Source: Chitinophaga rupis (GTDB lineage: Bacteria > Bacteroidota > Bacteroidia > Chitinophagales > Chitinophagaceae). From it: a stretch of 64,000 nt of DNA. Below are positions 1 through 8,565 of the stretch, piece after piece. The notes under the pieces were generated by a model. The model worked only from the letters and a program-made list of their open reading frames with translations. It had not been told where the DNA came from and did no database searches. A program made the position numbers and the translations under genes. Within the stretch, counting starts at the first letter, position 1. The number at the start of each line of letters is the position of its first letter. Location: NCBI RefSeq assembly GCF_900109685.1, contig NZ_FOBB01000001.1:1302001-1366000 (forward strand), written 5' to 3'.

Positions 1-27
1 CTTCACAGTTTATACACCACCAACAAG

Positions 28-720
28 ATGAATAAAGAATCTGCCCTGCATGTGAGTGAAAGCAAACCCGAATGGCCGGTATTCCCGGCAGCTATGCGGG
101 CCGTGGCACAGGTGCTCTCCTATATCCTGCATCCCTTATTTATACCTACCCTTGTTACCTTTTTTATCGTACAGTCATTACCGGAATATTTTGTTACGTT
201 CAAACAATACAGCGTGCGTTTTCCGTACGATAAGCTGTATTTCCGGGTGATCAGCATCAGCCTGTTCTTTCCGTTGCTGACCGTCCTGCTTTCCCGCGCG
301 CTGCATTTTGTAGATTCTTTTTACCTGCGCTCCCAGCGCGATCGTATTATACCCTACATAGCCAGCATTATTTATTATTTCTGGGCCTTTTATACGTTTG
401 TACGGGAAGGGGTGGCGCCTTCTTTTTTCAATGCCTTTTTCCTGGGTATATTCCTGGCTGTTATAGCGGCTTTCATCTGTAATATCTTTGTTAAGATCAG
501 TATGCACACCCTGGGCTGGGGCGGTGTTATTGGCTTTTTGCTGGCCATTATGGTAGGGATGGATATAAATGTTACCATACCGCTGGTGATCACCTTTTTT
601 ATCGCCGGCCTGGTAGCTACAGCCCGCCTGGTGCTGGCCGCCCATAGCCCGGCAGAGATCTATGCCGGTTTCTTTGTAGGGATCCTTTCACAATTCATTG
701 CCTATTCTATTCTCGGGTAA
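28..720 (+). CDS. PAP2-like integral membrane protein
   Basis: A 230-residue protein with about six hydrophobic helices, so it should sit in the inner membrane. Three short segments resemble the PAP2 (type 2 phosphatidic acid phosphatase) motifs: RSQRDRIIP for motif 1, KISMHTLGWGG in the place of the motif 2 PSGH, and ARLVLAAHSPAEIYAG for motif 3 with its histidine. Motif 2 is degenerate, so activity on lipid phosphates is an inference and it may be a divergent PAP2-fold protein. It lies 215 bp upstream of recA on the same strand, and recA appears to have its own -7 box. The ATG at 28 is the first start available in the window. Confidence 0.65.
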   Translation: MNKESALHVSESKPEWPVFPAAMRAVAQVLSYILHPLFIPTLVTFFIVQSLPEYFVTFKQYSVRFPYDKLYFRVISISLFFPLLTVLLSRALHFVDSFYLRSQRDRIIPYIASIIYYFWAFYTFVREGVAPSFFNAFFLGIFLAVIAAFICNIFVKISMHTLGWGGVIGFLLAIMVGMDINVTIPLVITFFIAGLVATARLVLAAHSPAEIYAGFFVGILSQFIAYSILG

Positions 721-885
721 AAAATTAGTTTTTAAAGAGATTTTTTCACTGCGCATATTCACTGCGTGCAGGCATTGCATCTTTGTATGGCAATTGAGCG
801 GGGACGGAAATGAGGGGAAATAAAACAATTGCTACTGTATTTAGTATTTTAATTGAAATGCTAAATTTTTTAGGAAAATTGAAAA

Positions 886-917
886 TTAGATCATAACTTA
901 GCACACCATTAAATTTG
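886..917 (+). promoter_or_regulatory. Putative recA promoter
   Basis: TAAATTTG at 910-917 matches the Bacteroidota -7 consensus TAnnTTTG, with a weak -33 candidate (TTAG at 886-889) 20 nt upstream. It would give a short untranslated leader of about 15 nt before the recA ATG. No LexA-type operator was recognised. Confidence 0.5.
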
Positions 918-935
918 TAAAAAAACACTTACTAT

Positions 936-1940
936 ATGTCTACAGCCAATGCAGAAAAATTGAAGGCCCTCCGCCTCACCATGGACAAGATCGAGAAAGA
1001 TTTTGGTAAAGGATCAGTGATGATGATGGGTGAGAAAGGTTCAGAACCTATGGAGGTGATATCTACCGGCTCACTGGGTCTGGATATTGCCCTGGGTATA
1101 GGCGGCTTTCCCAAAGGCAGGATCATAGAAATATACGGTCCGGAATCTTCCGGTAAAACAACCGTTGCTATACATACTATTGCAGAAGCCCAGAAAAAGG
1201 GTGGTATCTGCGCCATTATAGATGCGGAACACGCATTTGACAGCTCTTACGCACAAAGGCTGGGGGTAGATGTGGATTCCCTGCTGATCTCCCAGCCGGA
1301 CCATGGTGAGCAGGCCCTGGAAATTGCCGACCGCCTGATCTTATCCGGCGCGGTAGATGTGGTGGTAATTGACTCTGTGGCAGCCCTGGTACCCAAAGGG
1401 GAGCTGGAAGGTGAAATGGGCGAAAGCAAAATGGGCTTACAGGCCCGCTTAATGTCCCAGGCCCTGCGTAAGCTGACCGCCACTATTTCCAAAACCAACT
1501 GCTGCTGCATATTCATTAACCAGCTGCGTGAAAAAATAGGCGTAATGTTCGGTAACCCCGAAACCACTACCGGTGGTAACGCCCTGAAGTTCTATGCTTC
1601 TGTGCGCCTGGATATCCGCCGTATGACGCAGATAAAGGATGGAGATACCGCCATTGGTAACCGCGTGAAGGTGAAAGTGGTAAAGAACAAGGTAGCGCCG
1701 CCCTTCCGCCAGGCAGAGTTTGACATTGTTTTCGGGGAAGGGATCTCCAAAACAGGTGAGCTGATTGATATGGGCGTGGAGTATGGAGTAATACAGAAAA
1801 GCGGTAGCTGGTTCAGCTACGAAGGTAATAAGCTGGGTCAGGGCCGTGATGCGGTAAAACAGCTGCTGCTGGATAACCCGGAAGTTGCCGCCGAAGTAGA
1901 AGTGAAGATCAAAGCCAAACTTGCAGAATTGCAACAATAA
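936..1940 (+). CDS. recA: Recombinase RecA
   Basis: DNA-dependent ATPase that forms filaments on single-stranded DNA, drives strand exchange in homologous recombination and triggers SOS autocleavage in organisms that have it. The 334 residues show the Walker A motif GPESSGKTT (residues 68-76), a [12 protein letters not shown]alker B segment, loop L1 around [21 protein letters not shown] split over adjacent blocks, the [23 protein letters not shown]2 region, and a C-terminal domain shorter and less acidic than that of E. coli. Length is normal for Bacteroidota. The gene has its own promoter and is closed by a strong hairpin terminator, so it is probably monocistronic. The ATG at 936 gives the usual N-terminus. 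Confidence 0.98.
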   Translation: MSTANAEKLKALRLTMDKIEKDFGKGSVMMMGEKGSEPMEVISTGSLGLDIALGIGGFPKGRIIEIYGPESSGKTTVAIHTIAEAQKKGGICAIIDAEHAFDSSYAQRLGVDVDSLLISQPDHGEQALEIADRLILSGAVDVVVIDSVAALVPKGELEGEMGESKMGLQARLMSQALRKLTATISKTNCCCIFINQLREKIGVMFGNPETTTGGNALKFYASVRLDIRRMTQIKDGDTAIGNRVKVKVVKNKVAPPFRQAEFDIVFGEGISKTGELIDMGVEYGVIQKSGSWFSYEGNKLGQGRDAVKQLLLDNPEVAAEVEVKIKAKLAELQQ

Positions 1941-2058
1941 TATTTAAGCGTGAATTGCTTTAATAGCAGCTCGTAACTAAGGTATTTAACAGATTAATTG
2001 TATTAAAAGCTTGTTTTAGTTTTAGTTATAAGCATTGGGTTAGTTAGTAATTAATCAT

Positions 2059-2089
2059 CCCTGCCCATTTCTGGGCGGGGAATTTTTTT
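2059..2089 (+). terminator. Rho-independent terminator downstream of recA
   Basis: A 9-bp stem CCCTGCCCA/TGGGCGGGG with one G-T pair and a 4-nt loop is followed by seven T residues. It lies 119 bp after the recA stop. Confidence 0.8.
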
Positions 2090-2513
2090 GCTCAGGAGCG
2101 GGGTGTATTTGAACTGGGGATTGAGCGCGATGATCATTTGTCGCCAGGCCATATCTGCGCAAATATTACCCATAACCGCCTGCATCCGGATGGCCAATTG
2201 AAACCATGGTGTACCTGCAAAAAAATCACTACCCAAACCTGCACCCTGGGCACGATGGTCATTGCTACCAGAATGTACCCGTATAAAAATCATTTCCCGT
2301 ACGCTGCAGCACAATGATCATTTCTCACCAGATTCATCTACACAAAAAACACTGCCCCAAAATCAGCCCGTACCGAAGTGCCTCAAATCCGCTCAAATCA
2401 GCCACGCTGCGCTATTTCAGCAGTGTGTAACATCGCAAAATATATATGGGATTACACTATAATTTATGAGCTTAATTTTTTATATTAGAATACGGTGTAT
2501 TACCTGTTAGCCG
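2090..2513. other. Gap with possible degenerate coding remnant
   Basis: No convincing gene. The plus frame opening near 2082 reads as plausible protein (GIERDDHLSPGH... then KPWCTC) up to a stop near 2313, but it has no start. Three copies of an imperfect word, roughly gATgaTCATTtctcaCCAGa, begin near 2130, 2259 and 2312. Short open frames on both strands overlap and none resembles a known family. It may be a decayed gene 5' of the EEP gene, or noncoding sequence of uncertain origin. Confidence 0.3.
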
Positions 2514-3329
2514 ATGAACATTTGCTTCTGGAACCTCAATAACCAGGATTTGACGGATTTGCTGTATGATCTGGTAGAAGAACAAAATATTGATCTCCTA
2601 TTTCTGGCTGAATGCGACCTGAAACCGGGGGATGTACTACGTAAATTAAACCGCAGCAACAATGCCTTTTATTTCTGCGCAGGCATTAACTGTGATAAGA
2701 TCCAGATCTATACAAGGTTTAAAGACTCTTTGCTGGGATTGTTATCAGAAACAAGACGTATAACCGCCAGAGATTTATATTCGCCCGTTTTGAACAATAG
2801 CATAACTTTGTTGTGTTTACACCTGCCAAGTAAAGTGAACTGGACGGGGGACGATCAGGCGGCATATTTGCTGGGTGTAAAATCCTTTATTGATAGTGTA
2901 GAAAGTTTGGTTGGACATAAGCGAACAGTCGTGTTTGGCGATTTTAATATGCACCCCTTTGAACATGGGCTGGTGCAGAATACGGGTTTTCATACCACGA
3001 TGGAAAAAGCGATCGCAAAACGGCTCTCGAGAAAAGTGGATGGGATCGATTATGATTTCTTTTATAATCCGATGTGGAGTTTTCTGGGAGATCTCGGAAG
3101 GGGGGAAGTATCGGGAACGCATTACTATAGTCCGGCAAAACCGATCAGCTATCATTGGAACTTGTTTGACCAGGTGATCATGCGGCCTGAGCTGATTGAT
3201 TACTTTGATGATGACTATTTAGATATTATAACGGCAATAAAGGGAACCCGCCTTTTAACAAAAGCTGGTATCATTGATGCGAAACATTTTTCGGATCACC
3301 TGCCGATTAAATTTTCTTATAAACTCTAA
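2514..3329 (+). CDS. Endonuclease/exonuclease/phosphatase (EEP) family protein
   Basis: A 271-residue soluble protein with the EEP (DNase I-like) fold signatures in order: MNICFWNLNN at the N-terminus (metal-binding Asn), LLFLAEC (metal-binding Glu), VVFGDFNMHP (Asp/Asn pair), FDQV, and a C-terminal FSDHLPI with the catalytic Asp-His. All key residues are present, so it should be a Mg-dependent phosphodiesterase, but the substrate (DNA, RNA, phospholipid or other) cannot be told. It has no signal peptide. It sits 12 bp before a 138-residue gene of unknown family, and the two look like a two-gene cassette placed between recA and the glycosylase gene. Local sequence looks more A+T-rich than its neighbours, which would fit acquisition by transfer. 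Confidence 0.8.
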   Translation: MNICFWNLNNQDLTDLLYDLVEEQNIDLLFLAECDLKPGDVLRKLNRSNNAFYFCAGINCDKIQIYTRFKDSLLGLLSETRRITARDLYSPVLNNSITLLCLHLPSKVNWTGDDQAAYLLGVKSFIDSVESLVGHKRTVVFGDFNMHPFEHGLVQNTGFHTTMEKAIAKRLSRKVDGIDYDFFYNPMWSFLGDLGRGEVSGTHYYSPAKPISYHWNLFDQVIMRPELIDYFDDDYLDIITAIKGTRLLTKAGIIDAKHFSDHLPIKFSYKL

Positions 3330-3341
3330 AATATTTTCAAT

Positions 3342-3758
3342 ATGCGCGAAGCTGCTCCCAATCTATGGCCGGAGGACATTTTGGAAAAAAAGATCACACT
3401 GCCTAAGGCACTCTTGCTGGACCAGGCAAACTACCTGTCAAAAATGAGTAACAACATTCTGACAGTTGAAATAAAAACATCTCCCGCGCTGATGAGCAAT
3501 GATGGCAAAGAAGCCCTTACGACAAACGGATTGCGGCACGAGTTCATTATAAAAGTTCCGGCACTGGGTAATTACCAGTTCCCTTTATTGTGGATCATAC
3601 ATGGCAGCTTACAGGTTTACCCCTTTCAACTTTATTCTATACTGGAAGAAACCTTCTATGAAATTTCAGATGAAGAGCACTTTAAAAGCGTATTGGCAAG
3701 AGTATTTTCTTTTGAGAAAACCAGGAATGCCATCAGCTATATTATGTCACAGGTGTAA
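3342..3758 (+). CDS. Hypothetical protein, partner of EEP gene
   Basis: A 138-residue soluble protein that I do not recognise. It has no signal peptide or transmembrane segment. Its middle contains a beta-rich stretch (LTVEIKTSPAL, HEFIIKVPALGNYQFPLLWIIHG) followed by a helical C-terminus with ISDEEHFKSVLARVFSFEKT. It starts 12 bp after the EEP gene stop and is almost certainly co-transcribed with it. The stop codon abuts the stop of the convergent glycosylase gene with no base between them. A role as partner, inhibitor or specificity factor of the EEP protein is an inference from gene order only. Confidence 0.7.
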   Translation: MREAAPNLWPEDILEKKITLPKALLLDQANYLSKMSNNILTVEIKTSPALMSNDGKEALTTNGLRHEFIIKVPALGNYQFPLLWIIHGSLQVYPFQLYSILEETFYEISDEEHFKSVLARVFSFEKTRNAISYIMSQV

Positions 3759-4598
3759 TTAACCTTTTTCATTGCCGGCTACGGGTTTCATATCTTTCCA
3801 GGCCCAGAGGTAGCGGCTGGCATAAGTGCGGTAAGGGCTCCATTTGGCAGATATTTGCAGTAAGCGCTGGCGCAGCGCCTTCTTATCTGAAGTATCCAGG
3901 TGATATAACTTTATCATGCTTTGCTGCAGCCCAAGGTCATCTACTGCAAACACATCTTCCCGCCCCAGGTAAAACATTAACAGCATCTCCACGGTCCAGC
4001 GGCCTACCCCTTTTATCTGTGTTAAATAAGCAAGCACTTCCTCATTACTCATTTGCTGCAGTTTCTTGTCTGTAAGTTTTTCCTCCACAGTAAAGCGGGC
4101 CACATTATGCACGTAGCTTACCTTAGCATTGCTAAGCCCTATGCTGCGCAGTGTAGCCGCAGGGGTATCCAGCACCTGCTGCGGCGTAGGTTCCTTACCA
4201 CCGTACAACGCCAGGAAACGGTTATAGATCACGGTAGCTACTTTGGTAGAAAGCTGCTGGCTCATGATAGAGGCAATGAGGCGCAGTGCTATATTTTTTC
4301 GTACAGGCACTGCCGGTAGCAGCTCCGTCATAATAGTAAGCAGCTTTTTATCCTTGCTGAGATGGGGATGGTATAGCGCGTTAGTATCCTGTAAAGGAGG
4401 AGCTGGAATGGCAGATGCTGCGGTAGCCGCAGTTTTGGCGGCAGGAGGCATTTTTACTTTAGCTGCTTTTGATGCAGCTGCTTTAGCGGAAGCGGCCTTG
4501 CCGGCGGCTGCTTTGGGAGCCGTGCTTTTTACAGCGCCTTTTGCAGCTGAACCTTTGGCGGCAGATGATTTGGCTGGTGTAACTTTAGCTTTGGGCAT
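3759..4598 (-). CDS. DNA-3-methyladenine glycosylase (AlkA/HhH-GPD) with basic Ala/Lys-rich N-terminal tail
   Basis: Base-excision repair glycosylase that removes alkylated purines. The catalytic part (about residues 75-279) carries the helix-hairpin-helix LTQIKGVGRWTVEMLL (192-207) and the GPD-loop aspartate in FAVDDLGL (Asp221 by position), both typical of AlkA-like HhH-GPD enzymes. Residues 1-62 are an unusual head made almost only of Lys, Ala, Ser, Thr and Pro in AAK repeats, resembling a histone H1 tail; it probably binds DNA non-specifically. The head is in frame from the ATG at 4598, and the family core alone would need about 205 residues. A later start cannot be excluded, but no Met follows until Met50. 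Confidence 0.9.
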   Translation of the reverse strand: MPKAKVTPAKSSAAKGSAAKGAVKSTAPKAAAGKAASAKAAASKAAKVKMPPAAKTAATAASAIPAPPLQDTNALYHPHLSKDKKLLTIMTELLPAVPVRKNIALRLIASIMSQQLSTKVATVIYNRFLALYGGKEPTPQQVLDTPAATLRSIGLSNAKVSYVHNVARFTVEEKLTDKKLQQMSNEEVLAYLTQIKGVGRWTVEMLLMFYLGREDVFAVDDLGLQQSMIKLYHLDTSDKKALRQRLLQISAKWSPYRTYASRYLWAWKDMKPVAGNEKG

Positions 4599-4764
4599 AC
4601 TTTTAATTTGTAGGAAGAAGTATGATTAACCTGAATAAGAAGTACTGATGAGATGTATGGAAGCAGATGCCAGACTGGATCTATGAACAGCCCTTACAGG
4701 AATACTGAAGAAGCATGCTGTCCCGCATCATTCATAGCCTCTCCTTTATCCCTCCTTCGTTTCC

Positions 4765-5742
4765 TCAAAACGGCTGCGCATATATTACCTGCATAAGCGT
4801 TTGCCCTACGGCCTGCAAGGTACGGCGGTCTATTACACTCATATTGTCGTTCTGCGTGTGCCAGTGCGGTGCAAAGTTGCCGTTGGGTTGTAACGCAATA
4901 ATATCAAAGGTAGGAATATTGGCAATGGTGTTCACATACACATGATCGTCGGTAATGGCTGCGCCATTGCCTTCATAGCGGAAAAAGTCAGAGTAGCCCA
5001 GCTTGTTGGCTACATCCCAGAAAGCCTTCATAGGGCCCAGCGCATATTGCTGCGAAGCGGCTTCCATAAAGAACTGTGTGCCACGGCCGCCTACCATATC
5101 CAGTAAAATACCGTAGTTGGCTTTATAACCCGGCACATGCGGGTGTTTGGCCCAGTATTGAGTACCCAGGCAATAACTATTCTCTTCTTCGCTTACGCCG
5201 TAATCTTCCACATCTGTCATCAGCAGGTCTACGCCAATGTTTGGTTTTTGCTGGTGGAATTGGCGGGCCAGCTCCAATAATACGGCTACACCGCTGGCGC
5301 CATCATCCGCGCCATCCAGCTTTTTAGTTTTGTCAAATGCATCCTGGTCTGCAGCAGGGCGGGTATCCCAGTGGGCCAGCACCAGTATGCGCTGGGTAGC
5401 CCCGGGGTTAAACACGCCTACAATATTGGTACAGGGCAGCTGCACATTTTTAGGACCGGTTACGGTAGTGTTTTGTACATACACCGTATCGGCCAGGGGG
5501 CGCAGGGTTTGTATCAACCAGTCGGCACATTTCTTTTGTGCCGGTGTGTTGGGAATACGGGGGCCAAAGGCTACCTGTTTGGCCGTATAGGCGTAAGCGG
5601 TATCGGCATTAAAGACCGGTACTTTTACGGTAGATACGGTGGTGGTTTCGGCATCGTTATCCCCGCTGCTGTCGTTGTTGGAGGAATGGCAGGCGCCCAG
5701 TAATAAAGTGGCGCCGGCAAGAATGGTCCAAAGTTTACGCAT
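4765..5742 (-). CDS. M28-family zinc lipoprotein, glutaminyl-cyclase-like
   Basis: Predicted envelope lipoprotein of 325 residues: MRKLWTILAGATLLLGAC is a signal peptide with a lipobox (LGAC). The M28 metal-binding framework is visible: AHWDTRP (His-Asp), DGADDGASG (bridging Asp), DVEDYG (acid pair) and a C-terminal HWHTQND histidine. The combination of DTRP with VEDYG and the LGTQYWAKHP segment resembles the type II glutaminyl-peptide cyclotransferases described in Porphyromonas and relatives, which form N-terminal pyroglutamate on exported proteins, so that is a likelier role than aminopeptidase. A longer open frame begins at 5811, but the ATG at 5742 gives the signal peptide directly. It follows cysS by 61 bp on the same strand. 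Confidence 0.85.
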   Translation of the reverse strand: MRKLWTILAGATLLLGACHSSNNDSSGDNDAETTTVSTVKVPVFNADTAYAYTAKQVAFGPRIPNTPAQKKCADWLIQTLRPLADTVYVQNTTVTGPKNVQLPCTNIVGVFNPGATQRILVLAHWDTRPAADQDAFDKTKKLDGADDGASGVAVLLELARQFHQQKPNIGVDLLMTDVEDYGVSEEENSYCLGTQYWAKHPHVPGYKANYGILLDMVGGRGTQFFMEAASQQYALGPMKAFWDVANKLGYSDFFRYEGNGAAITDDHVYVNTIANIPTFDIIALQPNGNFAPHWHTQNDNMSVIDRRTLQAVGQTLMQVIYAQPF

Positions 5743-5803
5743 AATTACGATGGTAATAAATTTAAAACAGGCGCCGCTTAAAGGGCGCCTGCAATATAGT
5801 AGC

Positions 5804-7300
5804 TTATACAATGCTGTAGCTTACGCTACCGTCTTTTTCATCTTTTAACTGTATGCCTACGGTCAGCAGCTGGTTACGGATCTTGTCGGAGGTGGCATAA
5901 TCTTTCCGCAGCTTGGCCTCTTTCCGCATTTCAATCAGCAGCTGCAAAGCGCCATCCAGCTTACTGTTATCCGTTACCTGCGACTCCGGCTGCAAGCCCA
6001 GGATGCCAATGAGGTAAGTTTGCCAGGTTCTTTGCAACAGCTGGAAGGTGGCCTCGCTAAGCTCGTGCATTTTTATTTGCCCGCCTTTCAGGGAGTTGAT
6101 CACCGGTGTAAGCTCAAACAGGTTGGCCAGCACTTTAGCGGTGTTCAGGTCATCGTTCATAAACTCATCACACTCCTGGCACCACTGCTGCACCTGTTTA
6201 TCCAGCTCCTCATTCACGGCGCTGCCATTGCTTTCGTATGTAAGCTTTTGCAGCACCTCATAGGCCGCCCATAAACGCTGTAAGCCTTTTTCTGCAGCCT
6301 GCAGGGCTTCATTAGAGAAGTCCAGCGTACTGCGGTAATGTGTTTGCAGCACAAAAAAGCGAATGGTCATGGGGCTATAGGGCCTTTCCAGCAGAGGGTG
6401 GGTACCGGCAAATATTTCCGTGAGCTTAATGGTATTGTTATAGGCCTTCCCCATTTTACGGCCGTTAATGGTGATCATGTTGTTATGCACCCAGTAACGC
6501 GCCATCAGCTCCCCATGGGCTATTTCGCTTTGTGCGATCTCGCACTCATGGTGCGGGAACTGCAGGTCCATGCCGCCACCGTGAATATCAAACTGATGCC
6601 CCAGGTACTTGCTGCTCATGGCAGAACATTCGATGTGCCAGCCGGGGAAACCCTCGCCCCAGGGGCTGTTCCAGCGCATAAGGTGTTCCGGCGGCGCTTT
6701 TTTCCAAAGGGCAAAGTCCACCTTGTTATGCTTTTCGTCCTGCGATTCCAGCTCGCGGGTAGTTTCCAGCATATCTTCCAGCACGCGGCCGCTCAGCATA
6801 CCGTAATCATACTTTTCCGCATACTTTTTTACATCAAAATATACGGATCCGTTCACCTCATAAGCATAGCCTTTGTCTATGATGTTCTGTATCATGGCTA
6901 TCTGCTCCAGGATATGCCCGGTAGCAGTGGGCTCAATACTGGGCTCCAGGCAGTTGAACTGCAGCATAGCCCAGTGATACAGGTTGGTGTACTTCTGTAC
7001 CAGCTCCATAGGCTCCAGCTTTTCCAGCAGGGCGCCCTTGGCAATCTTATCTTCCGCAGCGCGGCCTTCTTCCTCAAAGTGGCCGGCATCTGTAATATTA
7101 CGTACATAACGCACCTTATAACCCAGGTGCTTCAGGTAACGGTATACCACATCAAAAGTGATATAGGGGCGTGCATGGCCCAGGTGCGACTCACCGGAAA
7201 CGGTAGGGCCGCAAACATACATGCCCACATGCCCGGGATATAAAGGGGTGAATACTTCCTTTTGACGGTGTAGTGTGTTATAGATCTTCAGGTCTGACAT
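5804..7300 (-). CDS. cysS: Cysteinyl-tRNA synthetase
   Basis: Class Ia synthetase that charges tRNA-Cys. The 498 residues carry the zinc-site region MYVCGPTV, the HIGH-type signature [17 protein letters not shown] and [12 protein letters not shown] (zinc ligands Cys, His, Glu), and the KMSKS-type loop as KMGKA, followed by the DALR-type anticodon-binding C-terminal domain ending in [12 protein letters not shown]. The KMGKA variant differs from KMSKS but a KMGK form is usual in Bacteroidota CysRS. The gene has a -7 box upstream (7323-7330) and could be co-transcribed with the downstream M28 lipoprotein. The ATG at 7300 gives the expected N-terminus. Confidence 0.98.
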   Translation of the reverse strand: MSDLKIYNTLHRQKEVFTPLYPGHVGMYVCGPTVSGESHLGHARPYITFDVVYRYLKHLGYKVRYVRNITDAGHFEEEGRAAEDKIAKGALLEKLEPMELVQKYTNLYHWAMLQFNCLEPSIEPTATGHILEQIAMIQNIIDKGYAYEVNGSVYFDVKKYAEKYDYGMLSGRVLEDMLETTRELESQDEKHNKVDFALWKKAPPEHLMRWNSPWGEGFPGWHIECSAMSSKYLGHQFDIHGGGMDLQFPHHECEIAQSEIAHGELMARYWVHNNMITINGRKMGKAYNNTIKLTEIFAGTHPLLERPYSPMTIRFFVLQTHYRSTLDFSNEALQAAEKGLQRLWAAYEVLQKLTYESNGSAVNEELDKQVQQWCQECDEFMNDDLNTAKVLANLFELTPVINSLKGGQIKMHELSEATFQLLQRTWQTYLIGILGLQPESQVTDNSKLDGALQLLIEMRKEAKLRKDYATSDKIRNQLLTVGIQLKDEKDGSVSYSIV

Positions 7301-7322
7301 ATTAGAAATATTTCCGGGATTG

Positions 7323-7330
7323 CAAAGATA
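7323..7330 (-). promoter_or_regulatory. Putative cysS -7 promoter element
   Basis: TATCTTTG on the minus strand, matching TAnnTTTG, 22 nt upstream of the cysS ATG. No convincing -33 box is seen at the usual 19-nt spacing. Confidence 0.5.
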
Positions 7331-7394
7331 AGGATTCGCGGTTAGCGTTAATAATTAGTACCAGGTTCTGTGATGGCCGGTGAAAGGCCTGTTG

Positions 7395-8510
7395 CTACTT
7401 TTTAAGGGTAATGTTGGCAATAACGGGATAGTGGTCGCTCAGGTCAGAGTTGATCTTACGGAAACTATTGATGGTAAAGGCGTTACTGGGCAATATATAG
7501 TCAATACGCAGGGTCGGCGCCAGGCCGGTAAAGGTGCGGCCTATGCCGGTACCTTTTTCCAGGAACGCATCCTGCAGGCCGCCTTTAATGGTAAAATAAG
7601 TATAGGAGGCCGGGGTATCATTAAAATCGCCGCATACTACTACCGGGTAAGGGCTTTTCCGGATAAAATCCGCCACAATATCCGCCTGCCTGCCGCGGCG
7701 CTGAAAGGCCTCCCGCATTTTTTGCATAATGCCTTTGGTGGCTACCAGGCCGGTATCTTCCTGTTTTTTGATCTTTTCAATGGAGCGGTAATCTTTTTCA
7801 TTGAACCGGTATGATTCCAGGTGCATATTAATAATACGGATGGTATCCGGGCTGCGCACAATATCCGCATAGATCATGCTTTCGCTGAAAGGCCCGTCGG
7901 TTAGCTTTACCTTATCTGCCCGTATAATGGGATAGCGGGAGTAAATGATAGAGCCCCAGTGCTGCATGCCATCCCGGTTAAAATCACTGGAAAAGTAGCG
8001 GTAAGGCAGCTGCATTTCTATGGAAATATCTTCCCGGTTATTGAAGTCGTTCTTTTTTTCTGAAGTGTAAAAGTCCTGGAAGCAGGCAATATCGGGGGCC
8101 TGTTTTTTAATCAGCGCAAACATGGCCTGCCGGTTATACTTACTATCTTTTTCGCGGTACAACCCAAACAACCCAACGTTGTAGCTCATAACCGTAAGGC
8201 TGTGGGGCGGGGCCGCAAACTGGTTTTGGGCAGAGGGCCAGTGAAAGGCCACAAAAGCGGTCATGGATTTCCAGCCCAGGCCCAGGGCCAGCAGGGATAA
8301 CAGGCAATACTTTACATCCAGTACCAGCCAGCAACAGAAACAAATGATCAGCAGCACCAGTAAGTAAGGGAATACCAGGGTGATGAAACTGATCGGCCAC
8401 CAGCTAACAGGGGATACCCAGGGCGCCAGGCAGGCCAGCAGGAAAAGGGCTACTACTCCTATATTAACGATCAGTAAAAAACCTTTTGTAAATATTCTAA
8501 GGAATCTCAA
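7395..8510 (-). CDS. Membrane-anchored EEP-family protein (paralog 1)
   Basis: A 371-residue protein with about three N-terminal transmembrane helices (residues 1-95) and a DNase I-like EEP domain that should face the periplasm. EEP motifs: MSYNVG, DIACFQDFY, VVVCGDFNDTP and LSDHYPVIANI. The first acidic metal ligand, normally Glu in a QE pair, is Asp here (CFQD). The substrate is unknown; membrane EEP proteins of this kind are common in Bacteroidota. The predicted start is a TTG, giving LRFLRIF at the N-terminus. It lies 55 bp downstream of a paralog on the same strand, so the two are a tandem duplication and probably one operon. Confidence 0.85.
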   Translation of the reverse strand: MRFLRIFTKGFLLIVNIGVVALFLLACLAPWVSPVSWWPISFITLVFPYLLVLLIICFCCWLVLDVKYCLLSLLALGLGWKSMTAFVAFHWPSAQNQFAAPPHSLTVMSYNVGLFGLYREKDSKYNRQAMFALIKKQAPDIACFQDFYTSEKKNDFNNREDISIEMQLPYRYFSSDFNRDGMQHWGSIIYSRYPIIRADKVKLTDGPFSESMIYADIVRSPDTIRIINMHLESYRFNEKDYRSIEKIKKQEDTGLVATKGIMQKMREAFQRRGRQADIVADFIRKSPYPVVVCGDFNDTPASYTYFTIKGGLQDAFLEKGTGIGRTFTGLAPTLRIDYILPSNAFTINSFRKINSDLSDHYPVIANITLKK

Positions 8511-8565
8511 ATTAGAACCAGACTCTTTTGGATAAAGATAGGGAAAAGTGTCCTGATGATTCCTG

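Noticed and set aside
6338..7243. Open frame of 301 codons antisense to cysS
   Set aside because: The coding strand is cysS with all synthetase motifs; the antisense frame is an artefact of its codon bias.
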